64,000 bases of DNA from Hexactinellida sp. DTS-2022 (GCA_028753945.1 JAPNXP010000002.1:9672001-9736000), one strand, 5' to 3'; positions 1-11,844 are shown, counted from the stretch's first letter. The notes: generated from the sequence alone by a model not told the origin. A program made the numbers and translations.

Positions 1-1397
1 ATTTAACCAAAGCTTTCAAATGTTTGATTCATTTGTGATCTCGAAACTAGATCTTTAAGGTTTTAGGGAAGGGATAAATTCAAATAGACCTGGAAGCTCG
101 CAAATTTTTTAAGAAGTAGCTCTATATATTACTAGTTAATCGTTCAAGTATAAGCTTTCTTCTATTCAAACTAAAGACTATATAAACAACAATGTTAAAT
201 TTTCAGTACTAATGCTATATAGTCGCCTGAGAACGTTTCGATATGTAAATCCATTTTTTCTCGATATACCTGAATTAGAAAATGATCCTTACCCAAAGAT
301 AAAAGTAACTGGATATATTCGGAATGGATATAATTCGCGTGCTAAAAGAAAATTGCGAAATAAAAAATTCGTTAAAAAAATATAATATATTTTTCTAAAA
401 AATTATTATCTCATAAATGCTAAATTGCAAGATGCTCTAACCCACCCAGTTACCTTATACGTCATGTTTGAAAGATTTTTAACAATCACATCCTTAATTA
501 ACCGTACACTTGCTAAATGATACACCTTGTAACAGCTGGAATACTGGTCGATAAATTATTCAAATGTAGTGAAAATTAGGATTTAGACATGGTTTCCATT
601 CTCTATCGATTAATTACATTCAAAAAGTCAAAATTTTCAGAATTTGTAATGATTACGTAGCATAAAGGTGAACTGTTCCACTTGCCTGCCATTTGCTTTT
701 TCATGCAGGAAATGTGAAAATTTCTTCATGGAATTAACTCTGATAATATTAATATTTATATTATCATTTGAGATATTGGGTTGTGCTAAGATAGAGTTGT
801 GATAAATATTACTTAAATATCTGTATTACCGTAATCCATAGTTCATCAAAAACATATTTGTCGATTCTTATATAATGACGTAACTTTCGTTACGGGTGTC
901 TGAATGGTTCAAATTTTGATATCTGAAAACTAATGATATAGTCGATTTGTTTATGTTTAGAAAGAAAGGATTTCTTATTTTGTATGGGTGTTATATCGAT
1001 TTGAAGAAAAAGTACGTGTCATCATTTTCTGTCAAAATCATTGAAGAATATTTTTCAAAAATTATAACATGATCATATATTAAAGTGCTCTTGCTGGATT
1101 TCAAATTACAGTGTTCTTAATAAAAAATACAAAGAACTACAGTGTATACTATTTAGGAAAATCACTCCGGTAGTTTACGGTTAACGCTTTATATTGTGCA
1201 ATTTATGCATTTATAATTTTTCTATGCATCAAGCAAAAGAGAAGGTAAAAGATAGTTTTAGAGACATTTTTTCACCTGTGAAAGATATTTTTAAGGTTAA
1301 CATTATTGGCGCTTGGTGTTTAGTACCTGAGATCTGTGAAGGTTAGTTGCTGGGAAATGCCGTGATTTACTATTGACAACCAGACACTGCCATAGGT
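1..1397. other. AT-rich DNA, no gene recognised
   Basis: All six frames are short and show no protein motif, codon bias or splice-flanked exon that I recognise. No tandem array or paired inverted termini stood out. It may contain decayed repeats too divergent to see by eye. Confidence 0.6.
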
Positions 1398-2104
1398 TTA
1401 AGGTTAAATTACGGCAGATTCTTGCAATAAAACACATAAATTTCGTATGGAAGTTAGGTATTATATTTGTACATATATGATAGAACACATTATAGCCAGA
1501 TCCAAACTGGAAACGAATAAAATTATCTTCTAAAACTTCGATTTTATGTGTCGTACAGTTTTATGCTAATACAAAAGTCCCATAGGGGGATTTCTTTAGA
1601 CTCCACCGGATAGAAAACTGGATTTGAGAATCTGTATTTGCTAAAAACATATTCTGAGCTATCAATCACATAGATCAACGTTATGAGCAGTTGGTGGCCG
1701 GTTTAGAATTTTTATTTGACCTAAATAAATAAAAAAGCGACCTTTTGAGCGCAAAAAACGATTAAAAAGGTCATTTATGCGATATTAGATAAATGATTGA
1801 AAAAAAAATTCGGAGTCATAATTAAAAAAACTATCCGACTACCAACTCCGTACGTTTATAATCTTTCAATATTGATTCAAATAACAAACTTAGATAGCCG
1901 CATAGCCAAAATACCGCATATCAACGACCACCACTTTTGTGAATCGACCTTAGGATATTTGTATCAGCCACATTTTGAAAACCACAAAAAATAGAAAGTA
2001 TAATAGATAGAGACATTTTTTGGTTTATTGCTTTGTATCTTATAGGGATCTATTTCTAACAATTATAGATTAATTAAAACGGTATTCTTTATAGGAAACT
2101 GTAT
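1398..2104 (+). repeat. Family A TTAA MITE, copy 1 (decayed)
   Basis: It starts with TTAAGGTTAAATTACGG, the terminal sequence shared by the better copies at 3184-3910 and 8424-9140. The interior follows those copies in order: the block around 'GTCCCATAGGGGGA', the pair of 'AAAAGGTC' blocks and the 'AAAGTATAATAGATAG' block. The right terminus is not recognisable, so the end is approximate. Known of such elements: TTAA targets are used by piggyBac-like and Kolobok-like transposons. Which of these mobilised family A is not visible. Short open frames inside are not conserved between copies and are not genes. Confidence 0.7.
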
Positions 2105-2156
2105 ATTCACTATAGAACATGTCTATGGATGCTCTGAATACTTCTAAGTAGTAAGT

Positions 2157-2566
2157 AGGGCTGAAACGAATATACCGAATATTCGAATATTCGTTCGAAA
2201 TGATTGAACGAATATTCTTTCGTTTGCAAACGAATATTCGTTACGAAACGAATATTCGTTTAGACGAATATTAGACTGAAACGGATATTCGTTAACTAAT
2301 TTTGGAAAACAACAAGATTTTTGAATAGCTTAGAGATATCGTAAATATAAATTCCCACTTAAACTAGCTGATTATTAGTTAACTTGTGTATAGTACACTT
2401 TATAACTATTATTATACCATTCTAACATTATAAAAAACTTATTTCCATTGTATTTTGTCTCTAGAAATTGATTTAATGCTTAGTCATCCAAACGAACGAA
2501 TATTAGAATATTCGTTCGTTTAGAAAAAGGTTCGTTAGTTACATTTCGAATATTCGTTTCAGCCCT
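2157..2566. repeat. Inverted-repeat MITE with GGGCTGAAACGAATATTCG ends
   Basis: AGGGCTGAAACGAATAT at the left is mirrored by ATATTCGTTTCAGCCCT at the right. Many further direct and inverted copies of CGAATATTCG (itself a palindrome) sit in both arms, with an AT-rich centre. CTTCTAAGTA occurs on both sides (2141-2150 and 2568-2577), but on the left it is 7 bases from the terminus, so a target duplication is only suggestive. No coding capacity. Confidence 0.7.
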
Positions 2567-2939
2567 TCTTCTAAGTATCCTCAGAACTTGCTAAGCCTAA
2601 ATATGACTAAGATTCAACACATTTCAATGCATATTGAATTGTTTTGTCTTGATATAGATTCGTTTAGATTACGACTATGAGCTCCTATTCAATACAACAT
2701 ATGTAGACACGTCAAAGTTTCCAGAACAATTAGAGCTGTTCTAGAATGTTCTCTAGTCGATTTCAACTCTATAAAAGTCTAATCTTTCGAGGCGACGATT
2801 GCGATTTTTTATTTTCGATTTCAATGACCCCGAAATATTGAGTTGTGCGACTTGAGTCAGGTTTTTTGAATATTTAATATCATTAACCAATTGATTGGCT
2901 ATTACTAAATGTAATTTGATTTATTTGGCTAATCGCAAA
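2567..2939. other. AT-rich DNA, nothing recognised
   Basis: No coding potential, tandem array or paired termini seen. Confidence 0.5.
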
Positions 2940-4640
2940 GGTCCAAGCTTTTTGGTTTGGGGTATATGAAGTGGTAAAAAAATCAGAACGCTATCTTTGT
3001 AATCTTTCTCAGGATTCTTAGTAGTTGCACCCCTCCGCCGGCATTTCCATCATATTGTGAAAACGACCAAATGGGATCCCCAAACGTTTCAATATACGAA
3101 CTAGTAATCGATAACTATACCTTCTAACTTGAAATGGATTATTGATGTTACTAGGAAGTTAGAGCTAAGCTCTAGCTAATATTTTAAGGTTAAATTACCC
3201 CACGTGAATGAAGGTTCTTGTATTAATCTGTAATTGTGAGAAATATATACCTATCCGATACAAATCAATAAACCAAAAAGTAAATGTCCCTATCTATTAT
3301 ACTTTTTATTTTTTGTCGGTTTCAAAATTTGGCTAATACAAATCTCCCATAGGGCGATTTCCAAAAGTGGTGGTAGATATTATGCGGTAATTTGGCAATG
3401 CGGCCATCAATGTTTGTTTTCAGAATCAATATTTAAAGATTATAAGCGTACGGAGTAGGTAGACGGTTTACATTTTTGAATTATGACTTGGAATTTTTTT
3501 TATCAAGCATTTTATCAAATTTCGCATGAAAAGATGACCTTTTTATTCATTTTTTGGTTCCAAAAGGTCGCAATATTTTTTATTTAGATCTTATCAAAAT
3601 TCTAAACCACTCACCAACCGCCCATAACGATGATCTATCTGATAGATCACACAGTACAGGTCTCTAGCAAGTAATGATCTTGCAAACCACACACTTATCA
3701 GGTGGAGTCTGAAAAAATCCCCCTATGGGACTTTTGTATTAGCATAATACTGCAAGCCCAATAATTTCGAATTTTTAGAAGATAATTAGATTTCGTTTTC
3801 AGTTTCGATATAGCTATAATGTCTTCCATCATATATGTGAAATTCAAACTCCCACCTTCAAAACTAAATTCATGTGTTTTTGGGGTGAATCTGCCGTAAT
3901 TTAACCTTAATTTCAAAGATTATGGTCAGATCACTGAAATGACACCTCCATATTTGGGCATGTGAAATTATAGTTTTGTAACCATTTGGAAAATAGTCTC
4001 ATTTGTACTTCCAATGAATATGTAATGGGTTATTGTTGTGAATAGAAGGTTAGAGCTAAGCTCTAATGTTTATACTTTAGGAAAGAAGAAATTTGCTGTG
4101 TCATCAAAATTGGGCACATTACATGCCCATTTAGGAATCATTTTGAAAACAGACGGAGTTAGGGTCCCAAAATGTATTATGAACGTATAGGAAGTCGGGT
4201 ATTGCGAGCATTTTGAGACGTAATTCTTGATTTTAGCTGCTCGGGTGTCTGAGAAACTAAATGGACAAGAAAACGTACCCTCGAATGAGATTATGGACCA
4301 TAAATGTTATGATTTTCACTTTTTGCTAAAAAATTTGATCAATTGTTGCTTATTTTCGTCATTGATTGCTTTCATAGAGCACCAATCTTACCATTGTTGA
4401 GGAAAACAGTACTGATAATAGTTCAAAGTGGAGAAACCAGTAATCCGCTGTACTTTATAGCTCATAACTCTGAAAAATACGCGTGGACGTGGCACAAAAC
4501 CATATACAAACGTTAGTTGAGGTCCTTCGGCAGTGTTTGGTACAAAAAAAAAAGCGGGTTATGTCGTCTTTTGTTGCGAAATTTCCGATTTTTTCCCTAT
4601 AAGGAACACCCTTATTAAATTTGAGTAAATCAAACAACAA
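2940..4640 (+). repeat. Dispersed repeat family F, copy 1, split by an A element
   Basis: The parts before and after the A insertion (3184-3910) align in order with the copies at 14931-15560 and 52690-53575. Shared landmarks are TTAGAGCTAAGCTCTA, 'CACTGAAATGACACC', a TGGGCATGTGAA block, a CATGCCCAT block, 'GGAAGTCGGGTATTGCGAGC' and 'CCATTGTTGAGGAAAACA'. No open frame is conserved between copies. Ends are approximate because no terminal inverted repeat or target duplication was found. It could be a non-autonomous DNA element or an old non-coding retroposon. Confidence 0.65.
3184..3910 (-). repeat. Family A TTAA MITE, copy 2 (complete)
   Basis: Both termini are present: TTAAGGTTAAATTAC at the left and GTAATTTAACCTTAA at the right, giving a 727-bp element with TTAA at each end. 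It interrupts F copy 1, whose flanking halves resume on either side. It runs opposite to copies 1 and 3. No conserved open frame is seen, so it is non-autonomous. Confidence 0.85.
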
Positions 4641-4692
4641 TATAAATCAAAATAATTTAAAAAAGTTTGCATTTATTTATGACTGTTTTTAA

Positions 4693-4880
4693 AAATGAAA
4701 TCAATGATGTTAGTTATCCTTCATTCACTATACAGTAAGGTAAAGCAACTGATATACTAATTGAATTGACATCGTAAAAGGTAATGATTTTACCCATGAC
4801 GTCACAGTCATGATGAGTCGTAGGTGCCGTTTTAACACAAGGCTGGGTGTATATGTGTGTGTATATATATATATTTGTTT
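4693..4880 (+). repeat. Short dispersed repeat with a TG/TA microsatellite
   Basis: The stretch from 'AAATGAAATCAATGATGTTA' to the GTCGTAGGT block recurs at 59133-59300 with moderate divergence. It runs into a short TGTGTGTA-TATATA microsatellite near 4853-4875. No terminal repeats are visible and no coding sequence is evident. Confidence 0.55.
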
Positions 4881-5041
4881 GTATGTTACGAGTTGATTGA
4901 AGAAAGTGGACGGTTTCCAATTCTGATTTTTGGCAAATCGAGGTAACCTTTGGCACCCGTCAACAAGTTGAGGTTTCCACTGAAAATTTCCCACATCTCG
5001 ACAAGTTATGACTTCATTGTCACATTTCGAGAACCCTTAAA

Positions 5042-5103
5042 ATTCACTTAATCGGACATAATTCGCACATGCACATGTGCAAATTATGTCCGATTAAGTG
5101 AAT
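5042..5103. repeat. 62-bp near-perfect hairpin
   Basis: ATTCACTTAATCGGACATAA at the left is mirrored by TTATGTCCGATTAAGTGAAT at the right. The arms are about 30 bp with one visible mismatch and almost no loop. The 'TTAATCGG' core resembles pogo-like termini elsewhere in the window (TTAATTGGGAC, TTAATCGGGAC), so it may be two pogo-type ends joined head to head. Confidence 0.75.
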
Positions 5104-5271
5104 GCAAAATTTAATAGAACATGCACATTAATTATCCGGACACGTTGGTCACCCTAGATCGCCAATATGCTTACTCATTATCGCATGATGACGTAATCAC
5201 TAAAATTTCACATTAATACATTCTACTATTTAGGCCTATTTACGCTTTATAATCAATGTTAGAAGTATATA

Positions 5272-5308
5272 AACCACACACCAACCGCGAAGCGATTGGT
5301 GTGTGGTT
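5272..5308. repeat. 37-bp hairpin
   Basis: AACCACACACCAA and TTGGTGTGTGGTT form 13-bp perfect arms around a GC-rich loop (CCGCGAAGCGA). No T-run or gene lies beside it, so I do not call it a terminator. Confidence 0.7.
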
Positions 5309-5894
5309 ATGTTCTGCCGCGAAGAGACCTAGCAAGCTAAGCGCGCTAGTTATATATTAAATTACAATGATCTTTTATTTGTTTGGAATTTATTGAGGAA
5401 CTGGTAAGAGTTACAGACTTGAAATTTGGCAGGGGGGTGGGAAATAATGTTTCTAGGAAAAAGTTCTAATATCTAAGAAAAATATTAATGTCTTCCCTTT
5501 CAAAATGTGTCAAAACTATCTGCTGTTAAGTATGCATTATATAGCTCCCAAGTGATCCTCCGTGGGCGGGACCGACCCGCATTTGATCATCTAAACCCAT
5601 TGATCCGCGAAGGTCCTCGAAAAACCTGCATTGGAAAACTAATTTTCTAGAGCACAATTCTCTAAAATCAGATCAGTATTAATTAGACTAAGCACGCTTA
5701 AAACACCTAAATAGTTTCCTTTTTGTTCATTTTAGTTACTATTATTCAGTAAATAGGTAGTAAACTTGTCTTTTTCCCATGGAACTAACATAATATGTCA
5801 AAATGGCTTTACCAATCTAATTTAAAGTGTATAAGAAACCTTACTAATCTCCCAAACGAGTCCTTCGAATCTATGTAGTGAGGGGGGGGGGAGG
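5309..5894. other. No gene recognised; ends in a G-rich run
   Basis: AT-rich sequence with no coding potential or paired repeats. The last ~14 bases are nearly all G and form the target of the adjacent hAT MITE. Confidence 0.5.
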
Positions 5895-6098
5895 CAGTGG
5901 CGTAACCAGGGGGGGGGGGGGCAAGGAAGGGCGACCGCCCCCCTGTTTTTTAGAATTGCCCCCTATTTCCCCCAAACTTTTTTAGGATATATACTTAGCT
6001 AATTTACTCTCCCACAGGACCGACCGATCCTGAGCCCCCCAGGATTTTGTCTTGCTACCCCTTTGCCCCCCAGTTCAAAAATCCTAGTTACGCCACTG
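5895..6098. mobile_element. hAT-type MITE, CAGTGGCGTAAC ends
   Basis: It starts CAGTGGCGTAACCAGG and ends CCTAGTTACGCCACTG, inverted repeats of about 16 bp with one mismatch, total 204 bp. Flanking octamers are GGGGGAGG and GGGGGTGT, compatible with a decayed 8-bp target duplication in a G-run. CAGTGGCG termini and 8-bp duplications are typical of hAT elements. The interior has long C-runs and no gene. Confidence 0.8.
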
Positions 6099-6383
6099 GG
6101 GGGTGTTGACACGCATTGGACCATCCCAAACTTGGGAGGTATGGCATTATAGAAAGCTAAACTGAGACTGCAATTTAATTGGCTAAAAAAATATACAAAT
6201 AATTCTGGGTCAAAACATTTGACCAATAAATTTTACCCTAGAAGTTAGTACTTCATTAGTCCCATTAATCTCAAAAATAGTTAAATGGCCATTTTTTAGC
6301 ATCTACGAATGTTATTATGCTGGTAAAGTACATAATAGATATAGTGATAATGTATATAGTGATATATTGGATATTGTGATATA

Positions 6384-6443
6384 TTGGATATAGTGATAAT
6401 TTGGCCACAATTCAGATGTCCCCACCATTATCACTATATCCAA
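6384..6443. repeat. 17-bp-arm inverted repeat in a TATAGTGATA-rich tract
   Basis: TTGGATATAGTGATAAT (6384-6400) is mirrored by ATTATCACTATATCCAA (6427-6443). The preceding 50 bases hold several further copies of ATATAGTGATA and ATATTGGATAT. No gene lies in the surrounding 6099-6510. Confidence 0.7.
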
Positions 6444-6736
6444 TATGTACTGTATAACCTCAAATGTCTGAATACAAATTAGTGCAGTACAAATTCTTTT
6501 GACTAGTTAGTACACTGACCGGCCAAAAGTATTTAAACAGAAATAATTTCTATTTTTGCATTCAGGCTTCTAGCAGCATAATAACATTGGTAGATTCTTC
6601 AACACAACTCTTTACATAAAGCTGAATGTTAAGTATAATAAAATAGCAAAATTTTTGAATTTAAATTTATATGGAGGTGTTAAACTCATTAACCATATAA
6701 TTAGCTAATTAAATATATAATTTCTGATCATTAAGG

Positions 6737-8423
6737 TTAAGGTCCAGGTATACTCTAGAAAAATGGAAAATTTCGAAAAAACCCCAAAAAAGGTCTTTTT
6801 CGTTTTTATTGTATTTTTGGATTGTATTGATATCCATGTGTACTCCCAAGAAATTTCTAAGAAAAACTCCATATATCTTTCAAGTTTGACACATTTTCGT
6901 GACCTCGTCTCTGATAAATAAAAAAATAAAAAAATAAAAAAATAAAAAAATTAAAAATTAATAAAATATTAATTTAAAGGGAAATTGCTGTTGGTACAGG
7001 TGTAATTTTTGATTTTAGGTAGTTCAATATAGGATTTATTTTAGAATAATTGCAAATACAAATAAAATTGCTTTTGGTACAGGTGTAATTTTTAAATTTT
7101 AGGTAGTTCAAAATAGGATTGATATTAGAATAATTGCAAATAAAATAAAATTGCTTTGGTACAGGTGTAATTTTTGATTTTAGGTAGTTCAATATAGGAT
7201 TTATATAGGAATAATTGCAAATACTAATATAATTGCTTTTGGTACAGGTGTAATTTTTGATTTTAGGTAGTTCAATATAGTATTTATATTGAAATAATTG
7301 CAAATATAAGGGAAATTGATGTCGGCACAGGTGTAATTTTTGATTTTTGGTAGTTCAATATAGGTTTTTATTGGAATAATTGCAAATATAAAGGGTTTTA
7401 ATGTCGGCACAGGTGTAACTTTGGTTTGGTAGGTAAATATAGGGATTCATATACGAATAATCAAAATACAAAGGGAATTACTGTCTGCACAGGTGTAATT
7501 TTAGACTTTTGGTAGTTCTATTTGGAAATTTTATGGAAATAATTGCAATTACTACGAAAATGCTCTCGGCACAGGTGTAATTTAGAATTTTGTGTTCAAT
7601 ATAGGGATAATTGAGGAATAATTTCAAATTTAAATTGAAATGAACACTATTGAATGCGCAGGGCCGTGGTTATTGGGTGGAGAATTAGATTGGGATCCCA
7701 ATAGTGCTCCTAACAATTGTGGGGTCACGTCAACTTGGTGTTGGGTGAAGAGATAAATACCAAACTGGGAGGGAGAACGGAAGTGGCTTTGGAGGTGCAA
7801 GTGGTTGTGGCGGCGGCTAATTCACTTCAATACACATAGTGAGTTAGAATTTGAATGAACAACGTGAATTTACTAGTTTACCTCCTCTATACTTTACCTA
7901 AAATTTTATATTCATATTTCAAAAGCCTATATCTCAAAACTAACATTTTCAGTTTTGTGTAATAGGTCATTTTGTCAATTTTGGTCGTGGAATCAAAAGC
8001 TCAACGGTTTCGGATAGATCTTGTGAAGATAAAACTAATGAGTGCAGAGATTTATTCTATTATGGATAGTTCATGTGCTTTTTGGATTTTGGATCAGGAA
8101 AATCTTCATTTGAAAGTCGACATCACATAAAAGTATTTGAAATCCAGAAAAATCCAGATATTCACAATTCCTGCACTCATTAGTTTTATTACATCCAGCT
8201 AAACACATTCAATCAATAATATTATTGGTCTTGTAAATCTTTGCTGATTGATCTTCTACCCAATAGTGGTAAATTAAAAAATATATTTTTCCTCTCTTAG
8301 TATATATGCCAATATTATTGTATTTTTGGCATCCTGAAGAAGAAGTATATACGCTGTAAAAAATTGAGTTAAATTGGGTAAATACTTTTGGTAGAAGTGC
8401 TCTAGAGTATACCTGGACCTTAA
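6737..8423 (+). repeat. Family B TTAA MITE, copy 1, carrying a minisatellite
   Basis: The left terminus is TTAAGGTCCAGGTATACTCT and the right terminus AGAGTATACCTGGACCTTAA, perfect 20-bp inverted repeats. The interior has an (AAAATAA)n-like run near 6918-6955, the ~82-bp tandem array at 6974-7640, a GC-richer patch at about 7660-7830, and a right half shared with B copies at 17753, 41109, 53613 and 55767. No conserved protein frame is present. At 1687 bp it is long for a MITE, mostly because of the array. Confidence 0.85.
6974..7640. repeat. Minisatellite, about eight ~82-bp units
   Basis: The core GGTACAGGTGTAATTTTTGA (GGCACAGGTGTAA in later units) recurs at about 6998, 7078, 7160, 7243, 7326, 7407, 7489 and 7571. 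A 'GGTAGTTCAATATAGG' block and an 'ATAATTGCAAATA' block follow in each. Divergence grows toward the right end. Frames on the minus strand stay open because the unit lacks stops there; the repetitive peptides are not evidence of a gene. Confidence 0.9.
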
Positions 8424-9673
8424 ATTACGGCAGATTCACCCAAAAAACACATGAATATAGTTTTGAAGGTGGGAGTTTGAATTTCACATATATGATGGAA
8501 GACATTATAGCTATTTCGAAACTCAAAACGAAATCTAATTATCTTCTATAAATTCGAAATTATTGGGCCTGCAGTATTATGCTAATACAAAAGTCCCATA
8601 GGGGGATTTTTTCAGACTCCACCTGATAAGTGTGTGGTTTGCAAGATCATTATTTGCTAAAGACCTGTACTGTGTGATCTATCAGATAGATCATCGTTAT
8701 GGGCGGTTGGTGAGTGGTTTAGAATTTTGATAAGATCTAAATAAAAAATATTGCGACCTTTTGAAACCAAAAAATGAATAAAAAGGTCATCTTTTTTTGC
8801 GAAATTTGATTAAATGCTTGATAAAAAAAATTCCAAGTCATAATTCAAAAATGTAAACCGTCTACCAACTCCTTACGCTTATAATCTTTAAATTTTGATT
8901 CTGATAACAAACATTGATGGCCGCATTGCCAAATTACCGCTTAATATCTACCACCACTTTTGGAAATCGCCCTATGGGAGATTTGTATTAGCCAAATTTT
9001 GAAACCAACAAAAAATAAAAAGTATAATAGATAGGAACATTTTCTTTTTGATTTATTGATTTGTATCGTATAGGTATATATTTCTCACAATTACAGATTA
9101 ATACAAGAACTTTCATTCACGTGGGGTAATTTAACCTTAAGATGCAATGAGAATATAGAACTTCAGATTTGAATTCCACATGATGGAATTACTCTAGGTG
9201 CATAATTTCAAATCAATACGATTATATTCTACTGAGATACAGCCACATTACATTTTGTGCCACTTATGCCACAATTGGCACATGGCAGAGACACTTATGC
9301 CACTTCATAAATATTTTCTAAAATTATTTGAAATCACAATTTTTGTAAAATTTATAACTATAGTAAGATATTTTAACGTCATTTCAGAGTAGTTTAAACA
9401 CTAGTTAATTAGTTACCAGACAAACTTTGTGTCTGCATTAAACTTCCAATTGTTCAAATACTTTTGGCTGGTTAGTGTATATGTGTTTTTTAAACAAAAT
9501 TTGGTTTCCCAATAACTATTCGCTACTTTTATTAATTCATTTCTTTATATAAAAGTTTGTAATCCATATTATAGCTTCTAAACATAAACCAATTCACATG
9601 AACACTTGAAGACAACAGTGAAATGCTACGAGTATTAGTTCATTACACACTATTCTAATCCTTGACATTAAAG

Positions 9674-10491
9674 CAGGGGTGGGCAAACTTTTTAGGCCGC
9701 GGGCCAAAATGGATAAATGTCATAGTGTTGCGGCCCTGAGAGTGAACATTCCTGAGAGTGAACATTTATCTTTTTTTATTTCAAGTAGCATTAATGGATA
9801 AATAAACGATGATACTGAGGAAGTATAAACTGATCTAATCACATATTAGGAAGTATAAATAACTAGTGGGAGTTGTGCAGTTAATCCTGCGTTTTTATTA
9901 GCTTATCAAAATTTGGTTCTCGTGCTGAAGTAGCAATACACATAAGCTGAGAAATGACTCATCTTCAATTCTGATCTTGACATATTTTTGATAAACTTCA
10001 TCATACCTGCCAATCGTACAGGGATCCCTGTCCTGTAAAGATTTTTAAACATTTTGGCCATTCTGTACAGGCGTACAGGGATTTTTAATTACTAATTATG
10101 TGTAAATATTGCCTAAATGTCTACAGATTGATAGTAAATTCTGCAATGCATTCTGCATTGACTACATAAGGCACAACTTTGTTCCTATATTTATTCAAGT
10201 GTATAATAATTCACTGGACGAGCGAGCGAAGCGAGCGAGATATTTTGGGAGGAGATTGAACTGTAATCTCGTTTTCTGCTAGAACTCGCCATTTCAATTT
10301 AGGTTCTGCCTCCTACGTTTTCTAATAATATCTAATAATTGATAGAATTCGTAAATGCAAACTATAGTTACAAAATACTGTATTCAAACTAGGAAAATTG
10401 ATGCATTTGTAGAGTATATATAATTGAAAGGAAGCGAATTATCCGCGGGCCACAGCGAATGTTCTCGCGGCCCACGGTTTGAGCACCCTTG
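9674..10491. mobile_element. hAT-type MITE, CAGGGGTGGGCAAAC ends (duplication copy 1)
   Basis: The left end is CAGGGGTGGGCAAACTTTTT, followed by GGCCGCGGGCC. The right end is the complement of a CAAGGGTGCTCAAACCGTGG terminus. Flanking octamers CATTAAAG and CATTAATG form an 8-bp target duplication with one mismatch. CAGGGGTG...GCCGCGGGCC termini are classic for animal hAT MITEs. The 818-bp interior is AT-rich and non-coding, with a short GAGCGAGCGAAGCGAGCGAG motif near 10220. Confidence 0.88.
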
Positions 10492-10867
10492 CATTAATGT
10501 ATGCTTATTATCCAAACTTTAAAATTATTTGTACAAACTTGGGAAGGGGGAATGCAAAAAAAGGTGTTTAAAAAGGGCGAATGAGATAGAAAAGTGTGGG
10601 AACCACTGGGTTAGAGAATTATTAAATCCCTAAATATAAAATATAAGTGGGTCTGGGTCTCTGTTATTCAAGATAGCCAATTGAATTGAACTTAATATTG
10701 ATTTATCTATTCAAACATATTAGCATTCATATGTAATAAAGAGATTGTCGCTAGCTATCCTACTTTTCTTATTTCAGCAATTATTGTGTAATCTTTACCA
10801 AAATCCTTCTATGTGAAAACAAAATTTAACTCAAAATCAGGCGATTTGTATACATCATAGCATAATT

Positions 10868-11150
10868 TTTTGAAATACGTTGATTTCATGTTGATTTGTG
10901 CCTATACTAAATTAGTACATACTAGTGCACATTGCGTGACAGGCTCACCATTTGAATTCATATTTACTTTCAATACTACAGGTTTGACTAGTTGGATTTT
11001 ATGAATACCCGACATTTAGAAATTACTAAAGCATTCCTATTGGTTTCAAAGTTATATCGCTATTCGAAGTCTGTCACGCAATGTATACTAATATGGACTA
11101 AATTAGTATATGCTCAGATCGACTTCAAATCAACGCATTTCAAAAAAATA
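10868..11150. repeat. Inverted-repeat element, arms about 100 bp
   Basis: The left side reads TGAAATACGTTGATTTCATG, then ACTAAATTAGTACATACT, then ATTGCGTGACAG. The right side gives these in mirrored order: CTGTCACGCAATGTATACTA, ACTAAATTAGTATATGCTC and TCAAATCAACGCATTTCA. It looks like an old palindromic MITE with diverged arms. No target duplication was identified. Duplicated at 22700-22982. Confidence 0.7.
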
Positions 11151-11844
11151 AGTCATTGATGAATGTGTTGTAGGGGAAATTGAGTACCTAGCGAGATTGA
11201 GTCATACTTATAGAAAATGTTTCACTAAATATTATGGGTTGTTAAAAATTGATTATATCCCAGATCTGATCCAGTTATTTGTTCACTTCCAAATGTGAAT
11301 ACTAGGTAAACAAGTATGCTGAATACGAATTTGACACTCACAAATTTCTATTATGTCTATATGTTCTTGTTATTGACAAAATTGGTCAACGAGGTTTTAG
11401 AATATTAGAATTTACCTAGAAACTAGACGGTTATTTTTAGTAATTGCATATGCTAAATACGAATTTAGAATTATGTACTTGCACTAAGGGCTGTTTGTTG
11501 TTAAATTTTGGGAATTAATAACTAAGAATAAGATTGAGATTTTAAATTATAAGTAAGTAAGCAAACTAGTATCAAATAGAACGTGTATAGATTAATATTG
11601 AAGATTGACAAAATGAATACGAGTCCTTGTGTATGTTTATTATAATGCGAGGTTTAAATGTAAATAGCATTCCCTAGCAAAAGCGAATGAGATTATAGGC
11701 TCGTAATAAATATCTATCGTAATCTACTCGCGAATTCGTAACCATTTCACTAAGGCCACCAGTTTGATCTTCAATACATATCATTGTCAATACATTCACT
11801 AAATAAACAGAATATAATTAAACGTACCCATTCTTTACTGTTAA
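11151..11844. other. AT-rich DNA, nothing recognised
   Basis: No coding potential or paired repeats. The same sequence recurs at 22983-23676 in duplication copy 2. Confidence 0.5.

Larger units (their letters stand above)
6731..9140 (+). repeat. Family A TTAA MITE, copy 3, interrupted by a B element
   Basis: The first ten bases (TTAAGGTTAA) sit at 6731-6740, and the rest resumes at 8424 with ATTACGGCAG and ends GTAATTTAACCTTAA at 9140. With B removed the element is about 727 bp, like copy 2. Its outer TTAA matches the TTAA in the 'GATCATTAAGAT' stretch of undisturbed D copies, so A inserted into D. The second TTAA of its own terminus then served as target for B. Confidence 0.85.
6511..9479 (+). 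mobile_element. Family D Tc1/mariner-like MITE, copy 1, holding nested insertions
   Basis: It begins TA-CACTGACCGGCCAAAAGT and ends ACTTTTGGCTGGTTAGTG-TA. These are inverted termini of the Tc1/mariner type with the expected TA duplication. The undisturbed copy at 63349-63918 is 570 bp. Here the two halves (6511-6734 and 9141-9479) are separated by an A element, itself split by a B element. The right half carries repeated palindromic blocks of CCACTTATGCCAC and its complement. The short open frame spanning those blocks is not conserved as protein. The right half lies in the tandem duplication and recurs at 20973-21311. Confidence 0.85.

Noticed and set aside
5272-5308. Hairpin as a transcription terminator
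   Set aside because: No adjoining gene or T-run, and the rest of the window is eukaryotic.
6974-7410. Long minus-strand frames encoding repeated NYTCTKSN / CNYSYINPILNYLK-type peptide
   Set aside because: They arise from the ~82-bp minisatellite, whose unit happens to lack stops in that frame. Units change frame and degrade to the right.
9198-9392. 64-codon frame rich in His/Cys (CHLCHNW), resembling a zinc motif
   Set aside because: It is the palindromic CCACTTATGCCAC cluster of family D and is not preserved in the copies at 54032 and 63349.
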